Assembly: GCA_040767925.1 (NCBI GenBank)
Contig: JAXGNN010000001.1
Location: 558,001 to 622,000 of the forward strand
DNA length: 64,000 nt
Reading direction: 5' to 3'
DNA from: Phil1 sp040767925
Lineage (GTDB): Bacteria > Bacillota > Clostridia > Christensenellales > CAG-138
Part shown: positions 33,083 to 42,529 of the stretch, one piece after another
Layout: each line of letters starts with the position of its first letter
Numbering within the stretch: the first letter of the stretch is position 1
Program-made: the position numbers and the translations under genes
The notes under the pieces: model-generated
What the model saw: only the letters and a program-made list of their open reading frames with translations
What the model was told of the DNA's origin: nothing
The model's database searches: none

Positions 33083-34680
33083 GCATGGAGGAGTTCGGCG
33101 CATTGCGCGGCGCGCAGGCGCTGAGTTTGGCGGTTGAAAAAGCGTATGCAGAAGGCGGAGCGGACTATTCGCTCGAGCCCATGGCGCTGGAAGACCCCTC
33201 CGGCCAGGCGCTCGGAACCGTGCGGGCGGGCGACGCGGTCGTATTCTGCTGCCGCCGGGGCGAGCGCGAGATTGAGCTTACGGACGCGTTCACCGACCCC
33301 GATTTTAAGGGATTCGAGCGCGAATGCGTAGACGCGCTCGATTTCACGATACTCACCATGTATCACGAGAAATACACCTACCTGCCCATAGCCTTCGCCC
33401 CGTCCAAGGTGGAAGGGACGCTGGCGCAGACGCTCTCGCTGGCGGGAAAAACGCAGCTGCACTGCTCGGAGAGCGAGAAGTTCGCGCATGTGACCTTCTT
33501 CTTCAACGGCGGCAATCAGCAGCCCTTCCCCGGCGAGGACGACATTCGTATCCCCTCCCCCAAGGGTGTGGCGTTTGAAAGCGTGCCCGAGTTGAGCCTG
33601 ATCCCCGTAGCGGACGCCGTAATCGGAGGGCTCGAAAAGGGCTACGACTTCATCGTGACCAACTTCGCCAACGGCGACGTAATAGGCCATACCTCCAACG
33701 ATGCGGCGAAACTGGCTTGCGCTTGCATCGTGGACGAACAGCTGGGCCGCGTGATAACCGCCGCGCGTGATGCGGGGTATACGGTTTTAATCACCGCCGA
33801 CCACGGCAACCTCGAATGTTTGCGCACGGAGGACGGCAAGCCGCATGTGGCGCATACGGCAAATCCCGTAGCGTTCGTGGCGCTTGACAAAAGCGCGACG
33901 CCGCTCAAAGCCGAGGGTGTGCTCGGCGACGTCGCGCCAACCGTACTCGCGGCGATGGGCGTCGATCAGCCCGGCGCCATGACGGGCGAGGCGCTGTTCG
34001 GCTTTAAAAATCGGAACAAGGTGCTTCTCATCATACTCGACGGCTGGGGCATCGGCGCAAAAGATAACTCCAATCCCATCTACGCGGCCGACACCCCCGT
34101 GTGGGACGCATTGTTAAAGGATTACCCCCATGCCACGTTATCCGCCTCCGGCACGGGCGTGGGCCTCGGCGCGGGCAAAGCGGGCAACTCCGAGGCGGGG
34201 CATATCAACATAGGCTCCGGCCGCGTGGTGCTGCAGGACGATGTGCGGCTTGACAAGGCCATGGCGGACGGCTCGTTTGCCGAGAACGCGGTGCTGCTCA
34301 ACGCCATAGACGGCGCGAAAGAGCGCGGCGCGTCGCTGCACCTATTTGCGCTGCTGACGAAGAAGTCCTCGCACGGCTCGATCGACTATCCCATCGCGCT
34401 CCTGAAAATGGCCAAGGAGCGCGGCCTGGAGGATGTGTTTATACACATCATATTCGACGGCCGCTCCACCCAGCCCGGCAGCGCGCCCGCGCTGCTGCGG
34501 GAGCTTGGCGAAACCATGGAGCGCATAGGCGCGGGGCAAATCGTTTCCGGCGTGGGCAGGGGCATCGCGCTGGATCGCGACCAGAACTGGGCGAAGGTCA
34601 AAAAGGCGTATGATTCGCTGACGCAAGGCGGAGGGACGCGCTATCGCGCCGCTTCGCAGGGACCGGGGACTCGGGATTAG
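33079..34680 (+). CDS. Circularly permuted phosphoglycerate-mutase-like (iPGM) protein
   Basis: 533-residue alkaline-phosphatase-superfamily protein whose two halves are swapped relative to cofactor-independent phosphoglycerate mutase. Residues 1-310 match the canonical C-terminal half: GDAVVFCCRRGER, ESEKFAHVTFFFNGG, NFANGDVIGHT, LITADHGNLE, VAHTANPVAF and DVAPTVLAAMGV. Residues 313-518 match the canonical N-terminal half: NKVLLIILDGWGIG, GNSEAGHINIGSGRVV, DGRST and LDRDQNWAKVKKAYDSL. Metal and catalytic residues are kept (Asp321, Ser371, Asp241/His242, Asp200/His204, His259). Changes include the second Asp of DGRD to Ser463 and the GGVHSH loop to KKSSHGS. AAGGAG precedes the ATG, which overlaps the HAD stop. 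In this operon a phosphomutase or phosphatase acting on a cyclitol or sugar phosphate is more likely than glycolysis. Confidence 0.88.
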   Translation: MSMEEFGALRGAQALSLAVEKAYAEGGADYSLEPMALEDPSGQALGTVRAGDAVVFCCRRGEREIELTDAFTDPDFKGFERECVDALDFTILTMYHEKYTYLPIAFAPSKVEGTLAQTLSLAGKTQLHCSESEKFAHVTFFFNGGNQQPFPGEDDIRIPSPKGVAFESVPELSLIPVADAVIGGLEKGYDFIVTNFANGDVIGHTSNDAAKLACACIVDEQLGRVITAARDAGYTVLITADHGNLECLRTEDGKPHVAHTANPVAFVALDKSATPLKAEGVLGDVAPTVLAAMGVDQPGAMTGEALFGFKNRNKVLLIILDGWGIGAKDNSNPIYAADTPVWDALLKDYPHATLSASGTGVGLGAGKAGNSEAGHINIGSGRVVLQDDVRLDKAMADGSFAENAVLLNAIDGAKERGASLHLFALLTKKSSHGSIDYPIALLKMAKERGLEDVFIHIIFDGRSTQPGSAPALLRELGETMERIGAGQIVSGVGRGIALDRDQNWAKVKKAYDSLTQGGGTRYRAASQGPGTRD

Positions 34681-34699
34681 GGATAGGAGAACGACATCC

Positions 34700-36034
34700 A
34701 TGCCGCATTTCACGGAGTTCGCAAGGGAATATATCGCCAATCGCAAGCCCGACCCGGCGGCGTATTCGGTGTATCCCAAAAGCGTGTACGCAACGAGCGG
34801 TGGGCTTGTCTTCATGGCGGACGCGGGCGAGGCGGACGTGATCGTCTCCACCGTTCCCGGCGCGTTTTCGGGCGAAGCGCGGGGAGCGTATACGCTCACT
34901 CCGCTCACCCACGCGAACGCGGAGGCGCTGCGAGGGCGCTTCCCCTTCACGAAGCCCTGCCGCGTGCTGACCCGCCCGGCCACCTGCGGCGTGGGCGACA
35001 GGCTCGGCATCGCGGCGCCGGGGCACATTCGCGCCTTCGAGAACAGCGGCGTCTCGCCCGTGCTCGCGCAGCAGTCCATGCGGGAGCTCCGGCTCACGGG
35101 GCGCACGTTCGCGGACGTGATCGACGCCGCCACCTTCTCCGCCTTCCGCGCGGGGTATGAGGGCGGCTTCGGCGCGGACGGCGACCACCTTAAGACCTTC
35201 GAGGACATTTCCTCGGCACTGGAAGCCGGCTGCACCATGATCACCCTCGACTGCAGCGAGCACATCCATAAGGACGCGCGCGACGCAAAGGGCATTTACG
35301 GCGACGCGATCGCATTCGCGAAGGCGGTTTACGACGCGTTCTTCGCCGGCGGGAAATACGAGGCCGACCTTGAAATCTCCATCGACGAGACGGATGCGCC
35401 GACCTCTCCCGAGCAGCACCGCTACATCGCGCGGGAGCTTTCCGCGCGCGGCGTCGAATTCGCGACGCTCGCGCCCCGCTTCTGCGGCGAATTCCAGAAA
35501 GGCATCGACTACATCGGCGACCTCGCCAAGTTCGCGCGCGAGATGGAGGCGCACGCAGGGATCGCGCGGGAATTCGGCTACAAGCTCTCCATCCACTCCG
35601 GCTCCGACAAGTTCTCGGCTTTCCCGATCATCGCGAAGTACGCCGAGGGTTTCTTCCACCTTAAGACCGCCGGAACGAGCTGGCTCGAGGCGATGCGCGT
35701 CGTCGCCATGAAGGACCCCGCGCTCTATCGCGAGGCGCATGAAACAGCCATCATTAGTTTTAATGAAGCGCGCCGGTTCTATCATGTGACGACGAATCTC
35801 CAAAACGTGCCGGAACTTTCCGCGCTCCCGGACGCGGAACTCCCCTCCCTGTTTGAAAACCCCGACGCGCGGCAGCTCATCCACATCACCTACGGCTTCA
35901 TCCTCGCAAACGCCGGGCTGAAATCGCGCCTCCATGCGCTCTGGAGGCGGGAGAGGCAGGCGTATTCCAACGCGCTTTACCGCCACATCGGCCGGCATCT
36001 CGAACTCATTTCGGGCAAATCCCTTCGGGGCTGA
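34700..36034 (+). CDS. uxaE: Tagaturonate epimerase (UxaE-like)
   Basis: 444-residue enzyme that I assign to the tagaturonate/fructuronate epimerase family (UxaE of Thermotoga is the reference). Recognisable segments are YEGGFGADGDHLKTFED, ALEAGCTMITLDCSEHI, FCGEFQKGIDYIGDL and the C-terminal YRHIGRHLELISGK. UxaE interconverts D-tagaturonate and D-fructuronate, so it follows IolO in the inferred pathway and feeds hexuronate metabolism. It is a little shorter than the roughly 480-residue family norm. It starts 19 nt after the iPGM-like gene. Confidence 0.82.
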   Translation: MPHFTEFAREYIANRKPDPAAYSVYPKSVYATSGGLVFMADAGEADVIVSTVPGAFSGEARGAYTLTPLTHANAEALRGRFPFTKPCRVLTRPATCGVGDRLGIAAPGHIRAFENSGVSPVLAQQSMRELRLTGRTFADVIDAATFSAFRAGYEGGFGADGDHLKTFEDISSALEAGCTMITLDCSEHIHKDARDAKGIYGDAIAFAKAVYDAFFAGGKYEADLEISIDETDAPTSPEQHRYIARELSARGVEFATLAPRFCGEFQKGIDYIGDLAKFAREMEAHAGIAREFGYKLSIHSGSDKFSAFPIIAKYAEGFFHLKTAGTSWLEAMRVVAMKDPALYREAHETAIISFNEARRFYHVTTNLQNVPELSALPDAELPSLFENPDARQLIHITYGFILANAGLKSRLHALWRRERQAYSNALYRHIGRHLELISGKSLRG

Positions 36035-36068
36035 ACATATCAAATTCAAATCGGAAAGAGGTAATAGT

Positions 36069-37271
36069 ATGGCGAAAAAGATGAGAGGCGTGACGCTTCA
36101 CGCGACGTGGGACCCCAAGCCCGGCTTCAAGCTCGGCGCGAAGGACATCGATCGGGTACAGACCTACCTGGGCAGCCAGGTATGGAGGAACCCGCGCATC
36201 ACCATCGACGAATACGACATCCCCGAGCCCGGCCCGGGACAGGTGCTCATCAAGGTCAAGGCGTGCGGCATCTGCGGCAGCGACGTGCACATGGCGCAGG
36301 CCAAGGAGGACGGCTATATCTTCTATCCCGGCCTGACGGGCTTCCCCTGCATACTCGGGCACGAGCTCTCCGGCGTCGTCGTGAAATCTGGCCCGGGCGC
36401 CAAGGACAAGGTCACAAACAAGCCCTTCAAGGGCGGCGAACTGGTCTGCGCCGAGGAAATGCTCTGGTGCGGCTCCTGCAAGCCCTGCGCCGACGGCTAT
36501 CCCAACCATTGCGAGCGCCTCGACGAGATCGGCTTCAACGTGAACGGCGCGTTCGCCGAGTACATCGTGCTGCCCGACCGCTGCCTGTGGAGCCTCGAGC
36601 CGCTGCGCCACATATACGAGGACGAGAAGGACATCTTCCTCGCGGGCTCGCTCGTGGAACCCTGCTCGGTCGCCTACAACGCGGTCATCGCGCGCGGCGG
36701 CGGCATCCGCCCGGGCGACAACGTGGTCATCTGCGGCACGGGCCCGGTGGGCCTCGCCGCGTGCCGCGAGCTCAAGCGGATGGGCGGCGCGGTCGTGATC
36801 GTGTCCGAGCCGCAGCCCGAGCGCGCCGCGCTCGCGATGAGGATGGGCGCGGACTACGTCATCGACCCGACGAAGGTCGACTTCGCTGAGGAAGTGCTCC
36901 GCCTGACGGACAGCATGGGCGCGAGCCTCTACCTCGAGGCGACGGGCCTCCCCACCGTCGTGTATCCGGGCATCGAACAGGCCATCTGGGAAGGCCGCAC
37001 GCTCAACGCCACCGTGGTCGTCGTCGCCCGCGCCGAGGCGAAGATGCCCGTCACCGGCGAGGTGCTGCAGGTGCGCCGCGCGCAGATCGTCGGCGCGCAG
37101 GGCCACTCCGGCGACGGCAACTTCCCCCGCGTGATCGCGAGCATGGCCTCCGGCATGGATATGCTGCCCATGATCACGAAGAAGATCACGCTCGACGAGG
37201 TGCCCGAGAACATCCTCGCGCTCCAGACGGACCGCAAGAACATGAAGATCACCTGCGTCATGGACGACTGA
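36069..37271 (+). CDS. iolM: Zinc-dependent scyllo-inosose dehydrogenase (IolM-like)
   Basis: 400-residue medium-chain dehydrogenase that matches the family of T. maritima IolM (TM0412), which oxidises 2-keto-myo-inositol with NAD. Landmarks are HATWDPKPGFKLGAKD, VKACGICGSDVHMAQAKEDG (catalytic zinc Cys), GHELSG, a second zinc-type cluster CAEEMLWCGSCKPC, GSLVEPCSVAYNAVIARGGG and ARAEAKMPVTGEVLQVRRAQ. The Rossmann glycines are GTGPVGLAA. The ATG at 36069 has GAGG upstream and begins with the family MAKKMRGVTLHATW. It acts after IolG and before IolN. Confidence 0.88.
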   Translation: MAKKMRGVTLHATWDPKPGFKLGAKDIDRVQTYLGSQVWRNPRITIDEYDIPEPGPGQVLIKVKACGICGSDVHMAQAKEDGYIFYPGLTGFPCILGHELSGVVVKSGPGAKDKVTNKPFKGGELVCAEEMLWCGSCKPCADGYPNHCERLDEIGFNVNGAFAEYIVLPDRCLWSLEPLRHIYEDEKDIFLAGSLVEPCSVAYNAVIARGGGIRPGDNVVICGTGPVGLAACRELKRMGGAVVIVSEPQPERAALAMRMGADYVIDPTKVDFAEEVLRLTDSMGASLYLEATGLPTVVYPGIEQAIWEGRTLNATVVVVARAEAKMPVTGEVLQVRRAQIVGAQGHSGDGNFPRVIASMASGMDMLPMITKKITLDEVPENILALQTDRKNMKITCVMDD

Positions 37272-37284
37272 CAAGGAGGAGGCA

Positions 37285-38406
37285 ATGGCATACAAGAATT
37301 ACCTGACGACGGATTACCCGAATATCTTCTTTGAGGACAGCAAGGTCGGCCGCCTCAAGAAGCGCCTCTGGGACGCCTCCGAGGAGGAGATCCAGGCGAT
37401 ACTCGACGATTACGGCATCGGCGCGCCGTGCGAGTTGGGCGTCGCCAATACCTACATCCAGAATACGCCGCGCGCGAAGCTCATCGAGAAGCGCCGCAAA
37501 AGCGACATCGTGCTCGTCCCCATCGGCAGCACGGAGAACCACGGCGCGCACAACTGCTCCGGGCTCGACACGTTCATGGTGCAGTTCATCTGCGAGGCCG
37601 TGCGCCGGAAGACCGCGAAGCTCGGGCGCGAGGTTTCCCTCGCGTTCCCGCCCATCAACTACGGCGGGCACCCGTATCACCACATCGGGATGCCCGGAAC
37701 GGTGATGATCTCACAGACGACGCTCGTCAACACGCTCGCCGACGTCATGGCGGGATTGTGGGACGACGGCTTCCGCAAGATCATCCTCGTCAACAACCAC
37801 GGCCAGGACTGGATGCTCGAGAACGCCGTGCAGGAGTTCTTCAAGCGCTACCAGCTCCCCGCGTTCGCGTGCGTGGTCGAGTGGCACCGCGCCGTGCGCG
37901 AGTTCTTCTATCCCCTGGGGGACGAGCGGCCCGATTTTGTCACGACGCCCTTCGTCCACGCCGACGAGTCCGAGACGAGCGCGGCGCTCCTGATGTTCCC
38001 TGAGATGGTCGACATGTCCGTCTGCGTCGACGCGACGCCCGTCAACTTCGGCTTTTTGCAGGACGGCTTTTTCGACGGCTCCGTGGACTCCTTCCACAGG
38101 CCCAACCGCTGGCAGGAGATGGAGGGCAACGCGTGGATCGAGCGCTTCGGCACCCCGGAGGGCGTCGTGGGCAAGCCGACCCGCGCCGACCCGCGCAGGG
38201 TCAAGCGCGCCGTCGCCGCCATCTGCGAGTATCTCACGCTGATGTGCGAGGACATCATCACGGCGTATCCCGCGGGCAAAGTGCCCGACCCCTCCAAATT
38301 CTCCTTCCGCCCGGCGGAGGAGATCGCGCCGTGCCTGCGCGAACCCTTGAGCGAGGGCTGGAAGAGCATCCACGAGCTTCCCAAGCGCGGGATATTCATC
38401 GACTGA
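37285..38406 (+). CDS. iolN: Creatininase-family hydrolase (IolN-like ring-opening enzyme)
   Basis: 373-residue member of the creatinine amidohydrolase family. The metal motif PIGSTENHGAHNCSGLDT near residue 75, INYGGHPYHHIG, VNNHGQDW and HADESETSAALLMFPEM are present, so all usual metal ligands can be placed. T. maritima TM0413 (IolN), a creatininase-like protein beside iolM, is predicted to hydrolyse the diketo-inositol to 5-keto-L-gluconate; by synteny this gene should do the same. It starts 13 nt after iolM with a GGAGG site. Confidence 0.85.
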   Translation: MAYKNYLTTDYPNIFFEDSKVGRLKKRLWDASEEEIQAILDDYGIGAPCELGVANTYIQNTPRAKLIEKRRKSDIVLVPIGSTENHGAHNCSGLDTFMVQFICEAVRRKTAKLGREVSLAFPPINYGGHPYHHIGMPGTVMISQTTLVNTLADVMAGLWDDGFRKIILVNNHGQDWMLENAVQEFFKRYQLPAFACVVEWHRAVREFFYPLGDERPDFVTTPFVHADESETSAALLMFPEMVDMSVCVDATPVNFGFLQDGFFDGSVDSFHRPNRWQEMEGNAWIERFGTPEGVVGKPTRADPRRVKRAVAAICEYLTLMCEDIITAYPAGKVPDPSKFSFRPAEEIAPCLREPLSEGWKSIHELPKRGIFID

Positions 38407-38467
38407 CGCATTTCGCGGGACGGCTCGTTTTCATGCGGGCCGTCCCGCCTTCTTCCAAAGGAGCCCT

Positions 38468-39283
38468 ATGAACAGACTCTCCCAAACCGTCCCCATCCAG
38501 TATGATACGGGCTTTTCGCCTTATCCCGCCGCGCGCTGGCGCGAGGCGTTCGCCGACGTAGCGAAAAATGGGCTGAGCGGCGTGGAAATCGCCGTGGCGT
38601 ATCCCGAACGGGCCGACGCGGCGGAAGTGCTCGCCGAGACGGAAAAGAACAGCCTTGTTGTCACGACCATCTCCACCGGGCAGATCTACGGCCTCGAAGG
38701 GCTGTGCCTTACCTCGCCCGACACGGCCATCCAGGAGCGCGCGGCGGAAGTCGTGCGCGGCCACATCCGCCTTTCGGAAAAGCTCGGCCGCCCGCCCGTG
38801 ACCATCGGCCTCATCCGCGGCAAGCTCGAGCCCGGCTTGAAAGAGGATTTGGAGGCGCGCCTTGCCGAAGCGCTCTCTCCTCTGTGCGACTACGCAGGGG
38901 AGATGGGCGTGAAACTGCAGCTCGAGGCGATCAACAGCGCGGAAACCACCGTCATCAACACCACGGCGGCATGTCTTTCTTTTATCGGCAGGCTCGGCAA
39001 TCCGGAATCCCTCGGCCTCCTGTATGACACCTACCACTCCAACCTGGAGGATGGCGGCATGCTCGAAGCCGTGCGCGCGGCGGGCGGAAAAATCTTCAAC
39101 GTTCACCTTGCGGACTCGCACCGAGGCTTGCCGGGAGAAGGCGCCATCGATTTCCCGGCGGTCTGCAAAGCCGTCCGGGAAACCGGCTACAAAGGCGCGT
39201 TCGCTCTGGAAACGCTTTGCGTACCCACGAAAGAACATATTTTAGAACATTACGCGCTCAGCATTCAGAAAGCCACAAGATAA
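38468..39283 (+). CDS. iolO: TIM-barrel sugar epimerase (IolO-like)
   Basis: 271-residue xylose-isomerase-like TIM barrel (AP endonuclease family 2). Metal-binding residues can be seen in LQLEAINSAETT (Glu), LLYDTYHSNLED (Asp, His) and VHLADSHRGLPGEGAIDF (His), with a final ALETLCVPTKEH (Glu). Its T. maritima counterpart IolO (TM0416) epimerises 5-keto-L-gluconate to D-tagaturonate. Gene order after iolN and before iolG supports that role; other sugar epimerases of this fold remain possible. Confidence 0.82.
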   Translation: MNRLSQTVPIQYDTGFSPYPAARWREAFADVAKNGLSGVEIAVAYPERADAAEVLAETEKNSLVVTTISTGQIYGLEGLCLTSPDTAIQERAAEVVRGHIRLSEKLGRPPVTIGLIRGKLEPGLKEDLEARLAEALSPLCDYAGEMGVKLQLEAINSAETTVINTTAACLSFIGRLGNPESLGLLYDTYHSNLEDGGMLEAVRAAGGKIFNVHLADSHRGLPGEGAIDFPAVCKAVRETGYKGAFALETLCVPTKEHILEHYALSIQKATR

Positions 39284-39296
39284 CGGAGGCAAGCAT

Positions 39297-40313
39297 ATGA
39301 TCAACGTTGGAATCATCGGCGCGGGGCGCATCGGACAGGTGCACGCGCGCAGCATATTGACGGGCGTGCCGGACGCGAGGATAAAGGCCATCGCCGACCC
39401 GTATCTCACGGAGCAGGCGCGCGATTGGGCACAAAGCGCAGGCATAGAGCATATTTATACCGATTACCGAAAAATTCTTGAGGATGAAACCATCGACGCG
39501 GTGCTCATCTGCTCCTCGACCGACACCCACGCGAGCATATCCATAGAAGCTATTGAGGCGGGCAAGCATGTGTTCTGCGAGAAGCCCATCGACCAGACGC
39601 TCGCGCGCATCGGGGAGGTCAAAGCAGCGCTCGCCGCGTCCCCGAAAAAGCTCAAATACCAGGTCGGCTTCAACAGGCGCTTCGACCACAATTTCCGCGC
39701 CCTCAAGGAGGCGGTCGATGCGGGCAAAATCGGCGAAGTACAGTTCATCCGCGTCAGCTCCCGCGACCCCGAGCCCCCTCCGGCGGGCTATGTCGCAAGC
39801 TCCGGCGGCATCTTCCTCGATATGATGATCCACGACCTCGACATGCTGCGCTACCTCTCCGGCCTCGAGGTCGAGGAGGTCTACGCGGCGGGCGCCGTGC
39901 TCATCGACCCCGCCATCGGCGAGGCGGGCGACGTAGACTCCGCGACCGTCTCCGCCCACATGTCAAACGGCGCGCTCGCGCTCATCGACAACTCGAGGAA
40001 GGCTGTTTACGGCTACGACCAGCGCGCGGAGGTGTTCGGCTCCAAAGGCTGCGTCGCGAACGGAAACGACGCGCAATCCACGGCGGTATTGTCCACGGTG
40101 GACGGGGTCGTCAGTGAGAAGCCGCTCTGGTTCTTCCTGCAGCGGTACATGGGCTCCTATCAGTCGGAGGTGCGCGCGTTCATCGAGAGCATCAAAAACG
40201 ACACCGAGGTCGAGGTGGGCATCGAGGACGGGCAGATGTCCATACGCCTTGGGCTGGCGTGCAAGCGCTCGCTTGCAGAAAACCGACCTGTGAAGCTGGC
40301 CGAAATTCAGTAA
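39297..40313 (+). CDS. iolG: Inositol 2-dehydrogenase (IolG-like)
   Basis: 338-residue Gfo/Idh/MocA oxidoreductase. The nucleotide-binding start is VGIIGAGRIGQVHARS, the catalytic lysine region is HVFCEKPIDQT, and GGIFLDMMIHDLDMLRYLSG holds the conserved Asp/His pair. These are typical of myo-inositol dehydrogenases, which form 2-keto-myo-inositol. It ends the nine-gene operon and would supply the substrate for IolM. Nearby members of this family can act on other cyclitols or sugars, so inositol itself is not certain. Confidence 0.87.
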   Translation: MINVGIIGAGRIGQVHARSILTGVPDARIKAIADPYLTEQARDWAQSAGIEHIYTDYRKILEDETIDAVLICSSTDTHASISIEAIEAGKHVFCEKPIDQTLARIGEVKAALAASPKKLKYQVGFNRRFDHNFRALKEAVDAGKIGEVQFIRVSSRDPEPPPAGYVASSGGIFLDMMIHDLDMLRYLSGLEVEEVYAAGAVLIDPAIGEAGDVDSATVSAHMSNGALALIDNSRKAVYGYDQRAEVFGSKGCVANGNDAQSTAVLSTVDGVVSEKPLWFFLQRYMGSYQSEVRAFIESIKNDTEVEVGIEDGQMSIRLGLACKRSLAENRPVKLAEIQ

Positions 40314-40508
40314 GGGGAAACGAAACACGGCCGAAAGGGCGTGGCGGTATAGCCCGGCTCGGGGCTTATCGCCGCGCTGTTATTTGACCGTCCGCGCTTC
40401 GCGTTGCGCTTGCGAGGGCGGCCAAATCATGCGGCGCCATGATCAACTTTGATTTAACCCAGCGGGGGCATTATTATGAATTATACATGACGCAGTTCGC
40501 GGGCAAGG
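40314..40508. other. Convergent gap with imperfect long hairpin
   Basis: The two large operons meet tail to tail here. An imperfect inverted repeat at about 40344-40375 (around AGCCC and GGGCT) could form a bidirectional stop structure, but no clear T-tract is visible on either strand. No gene is supported. Confidence 0.35.
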
Positions 40509-41465
40509 CTACTTAACTCGAATCGCGTGCTCGATATGCCCATTCTCCTGAATGCAAAACCGGATGCCCTCGCTTGTGCTTGCGCCATACCCCGGCAGCT
40601 CGCGGTTTTCGGTGCACAGCACATGCGGCACATGCCGTCGCAGGAGGTCTATCACCGCCGCCATGGGTCTGTCCTTGGATGAGGCCGCGTCGTTCTGGCA
40701 GGAGATGACGGCGTATGCGGGCATGAGCTTTTTCAGCAACGTCTGCGTCATGGATTTTCCGTCGCCGTGATGCGGGAGTTTGAGTATATCGCAGCGGCGC
40801 TCAGCCCTGTGCTCCCAATAGTCCGCATAGCTGTCGCCCGTCAGCAATACGCTTTTGCCTGCGTAATTAAACCACGTAATGAGGCTGGAGCAGTTCCGCT
40901 CCTTGGAGGCGCGATATGCCCGCTCATATCCCGGGTATTCTCCCCGGTACAGCATGTCGTACGCCTCCCGCTGCCGGGAGCGCAGCTGCGCGTCCGCCGT
41001 TGACACCTCCATAGAAAGCATATCCGTAAGAGGAAACACGCCCTCTGCCGCCGCCGCGCAATCGCAGCCGGCTTTGCGCGCGCAGCTTACTATGTCGGCG
41101 AGCAGGTTAAGCGCCTCGCATAGTCCCACTATGGTTTTTTCCTCAAACGCGGGTGGGATTATCCAGCGCGCTCCCTCCGGCGGCAGATAGCCTGCTATAA
41201 GCCGTCCAACGGGTATGCGCTGCATGATCCGCAGCGCGCCGCCTATGTGATCAAAGTGTAAATGGGTGAGAATCATGATATCGATGTGATCCACGCGCGC
41301 CTTCATCAGGTGCGCGACAGCCTCCCGGCGCAGCGACCCGTTTGCGAATTCTATATGCGGCCGCCCCGCATCGATGAGCACGATATAGTCGGGCTCGTTT
41401 GCGCGCCTTTCCCGGATGAGTATGGCGTCCCCATCGCCGACGTTCAAGAAGTCGATATACAGCAT
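40509..41465 (-). CDS. Metallo-beta-lactamase-fold hydrolase (ComEC-like domain)
   Basis: 318-residue cytoplasmic MBL-fold protein. The metal motif is MILTHLHFDHIGG near residue 75, preceded by FLNVGDGDAILI and VLIDAGRP and followed by LLTGDSYADYWEH and LKLPHHGDGKS. This order resembles the hydrolase domain of ComEC and related stand-alone phosphoesterases. No membrane span or signal peptide is seen. It is the last gene of the importer operon, starting 3 nt after the EEP gene, which suggests linked roles in phosphate-ester breakdown. Confidence 0.88.
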   Translation of the reverse strand: MLYIDFLNVGDGDAILIRERRANEPDYIVLIDAGRPHIEFANGSLRREAVAHLMKARVDHIDIMILTHLHFDHIGGALRIMQRIPVGRLIAGYLPPEGARWIIPPAFEEKTIVGLCEALNLLADIVSCARKAGCDCAAAAEGVFPLTDMLSMEVSTADAQLRSRQREAYDMLYRGEYPGYERAYRASKERNCSSLITWFNYAGKSVLLTGDSYADYWEHRAERRCDILKLPHHGDGKSMTQTLLKKLMPAYAVISCQNDAASSKDRPMAAVIDLLRRHVPHVLCTENRELPGYGASTSEGIRFCIQENGHIEHAIRVK

Positions 41466-41468
41466 AGC

Positions 41469-42503
41469 TTATGTTATCATCTCAAATTCGGTAATCACCG
41501 CGTCGTGGTCGGACAGCAGCCGGCCGTCGAATTCGCTGAAGTCGGGAGCTTCGGGTATCAGCTCTTTATGGTTGAATATCCCCTCGACCCTCACGGGGTT
41601 GGAACAGGCGAAACCGCGCTGGAAGAACCAGTCCAGATTCAAATCGATGTCCGGATAGCCGGGTTCCGGCCTGCGGCGGGTCGTCTTGGCCGGAATATTG
41701 CAGTCGGCATACGAGTACCCGCGCCCCGCGGCATAGTTCATCAGCGGCTCATACGCAGGCACGTTCGAGAGGCGCCGGCGCTGGAGCTCTTTGGAGCCGG
41801 CAAGCCACAGCATATCGCTGGTCGCGTTATTGACCGTGTTTGTGTTCATATCGCCGCCGATTATCGCAGGCAGGCCGTCCGCGTATCTATCGGCTTTGTC
41901 GAGCAGCGCCCGCATCTGCTCAAGGCGTTGGGAAGGAGTCGTCCGGTTCTCGAGGTGCGTGCAGCACAGCGCCGCGCGCCGCCCGGACAGCTCCACGGTG
42001 GCGTAGAGCGCGATGCGGTTGTAAAGGCGTTTCTGCTCGTCATAGAACCAGTCGTAGGCGACCGGCAGCCTTTGAAGCTCGACTTTGTGGAGCGGCAGCC
42101 TGGAGAAGATCGCGTTGCCGTGCAGGCCCCGCTCGTTGCCGTCCATGCCCGCGTATACGGAAAGAAACTCGACCCCGAAGGCGAAGTTCATCCCAAGCTC
42201 GGCGGCTATCTCCCGCGCGACGTACTTATTCCCGCTGCGGGCCATGCCGTAATCCAGCTCGTTGGCCAAAATGATATCCGCGCTCCGCAGCGAGGGATGA
42301 TATTTCAGGTAGGCCAAAATGATCGGAAGCTGCACTCCGCGCTCTATGTTGAAAACCGCGACCCTCAGCCGCTTGCCGATCGCACGGGACACGGTGTTCT
42401 CGACGTCGACGCAGTCCAGCCCGCCGACAGGATCCGGAGGGCGTACGCCCCTCTCGGCGAGGCGAACCGCTTCCGCCACCTTGCCGTAATCCACTTCAAA
42501 CAT
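41469..42503 (-). CDS. Endonuclease/exonuclease/phosphatase (EEP) family phosphoesterase
   Basis: 344-residue EEP-fold enzyme. Landmarks in order are VAVFNIERG, the metal Glu in ILANELDYG, the His/Asn pair region GLHGNAIFSRLP, CTHLENRTT, GGDMNTNT, and the terminal LSDHDAVITEF. The EEP superfamily includes nucleases, sphingomyelinases and inositol-polyphosphate 5-phosphatases, so a phosphatase acting on an inositol phosphate or a phosphodiesterase releasing it is attractive here, though unproven. It is cytoplasmic by lack of a signal peptide and is tightly packed between kinase and MBL genes. Confidence 0.87.
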   Translation of the reverse strand: MFEVDYGKVAEAVRLAERGVRPPDPVGGLDCVDVENTVSRAIGKRLRVAVFNIERGVQLPIILAYLKYHPSLRSADIILANELDYGMARSGNKYVAREIAAELGMNFAFGVEFLSVYAGMDGNERGLHGNAIFSRLPLHKVELQRLPVAYDWFYDEQKRLYNRIALYATVELSGRRAALCCTHLENRTTPSQRLEQMRALLDKADRYADGLPAIIGGDMNTNTVNNATSDMLWLAGSKELQRRRLSNVPAYEPLMNYAAGRGYSYADCNIPAKTTRRRPEPGYPDIDLNLDWFFQRGFACSNPVRVEGIFNHKELIPEAPDFSEFDGRLLSDHDAVITEFEMIT

Positions 42504-42529
42504 CGGGCATACTCCTTTGATTTTTCGCG

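Noticed and set aside
33079..34680. Assembly chimera of two phosphoglycerate-mutase fragments
   Set aside because: Both halves are in one uninterrupted frame, the start overlaps the preceding HAD stop, the end is followed by an operon gene at 19 nt, and each half appears once, so a true permutation is more likely. Read-level checks would still be useful.
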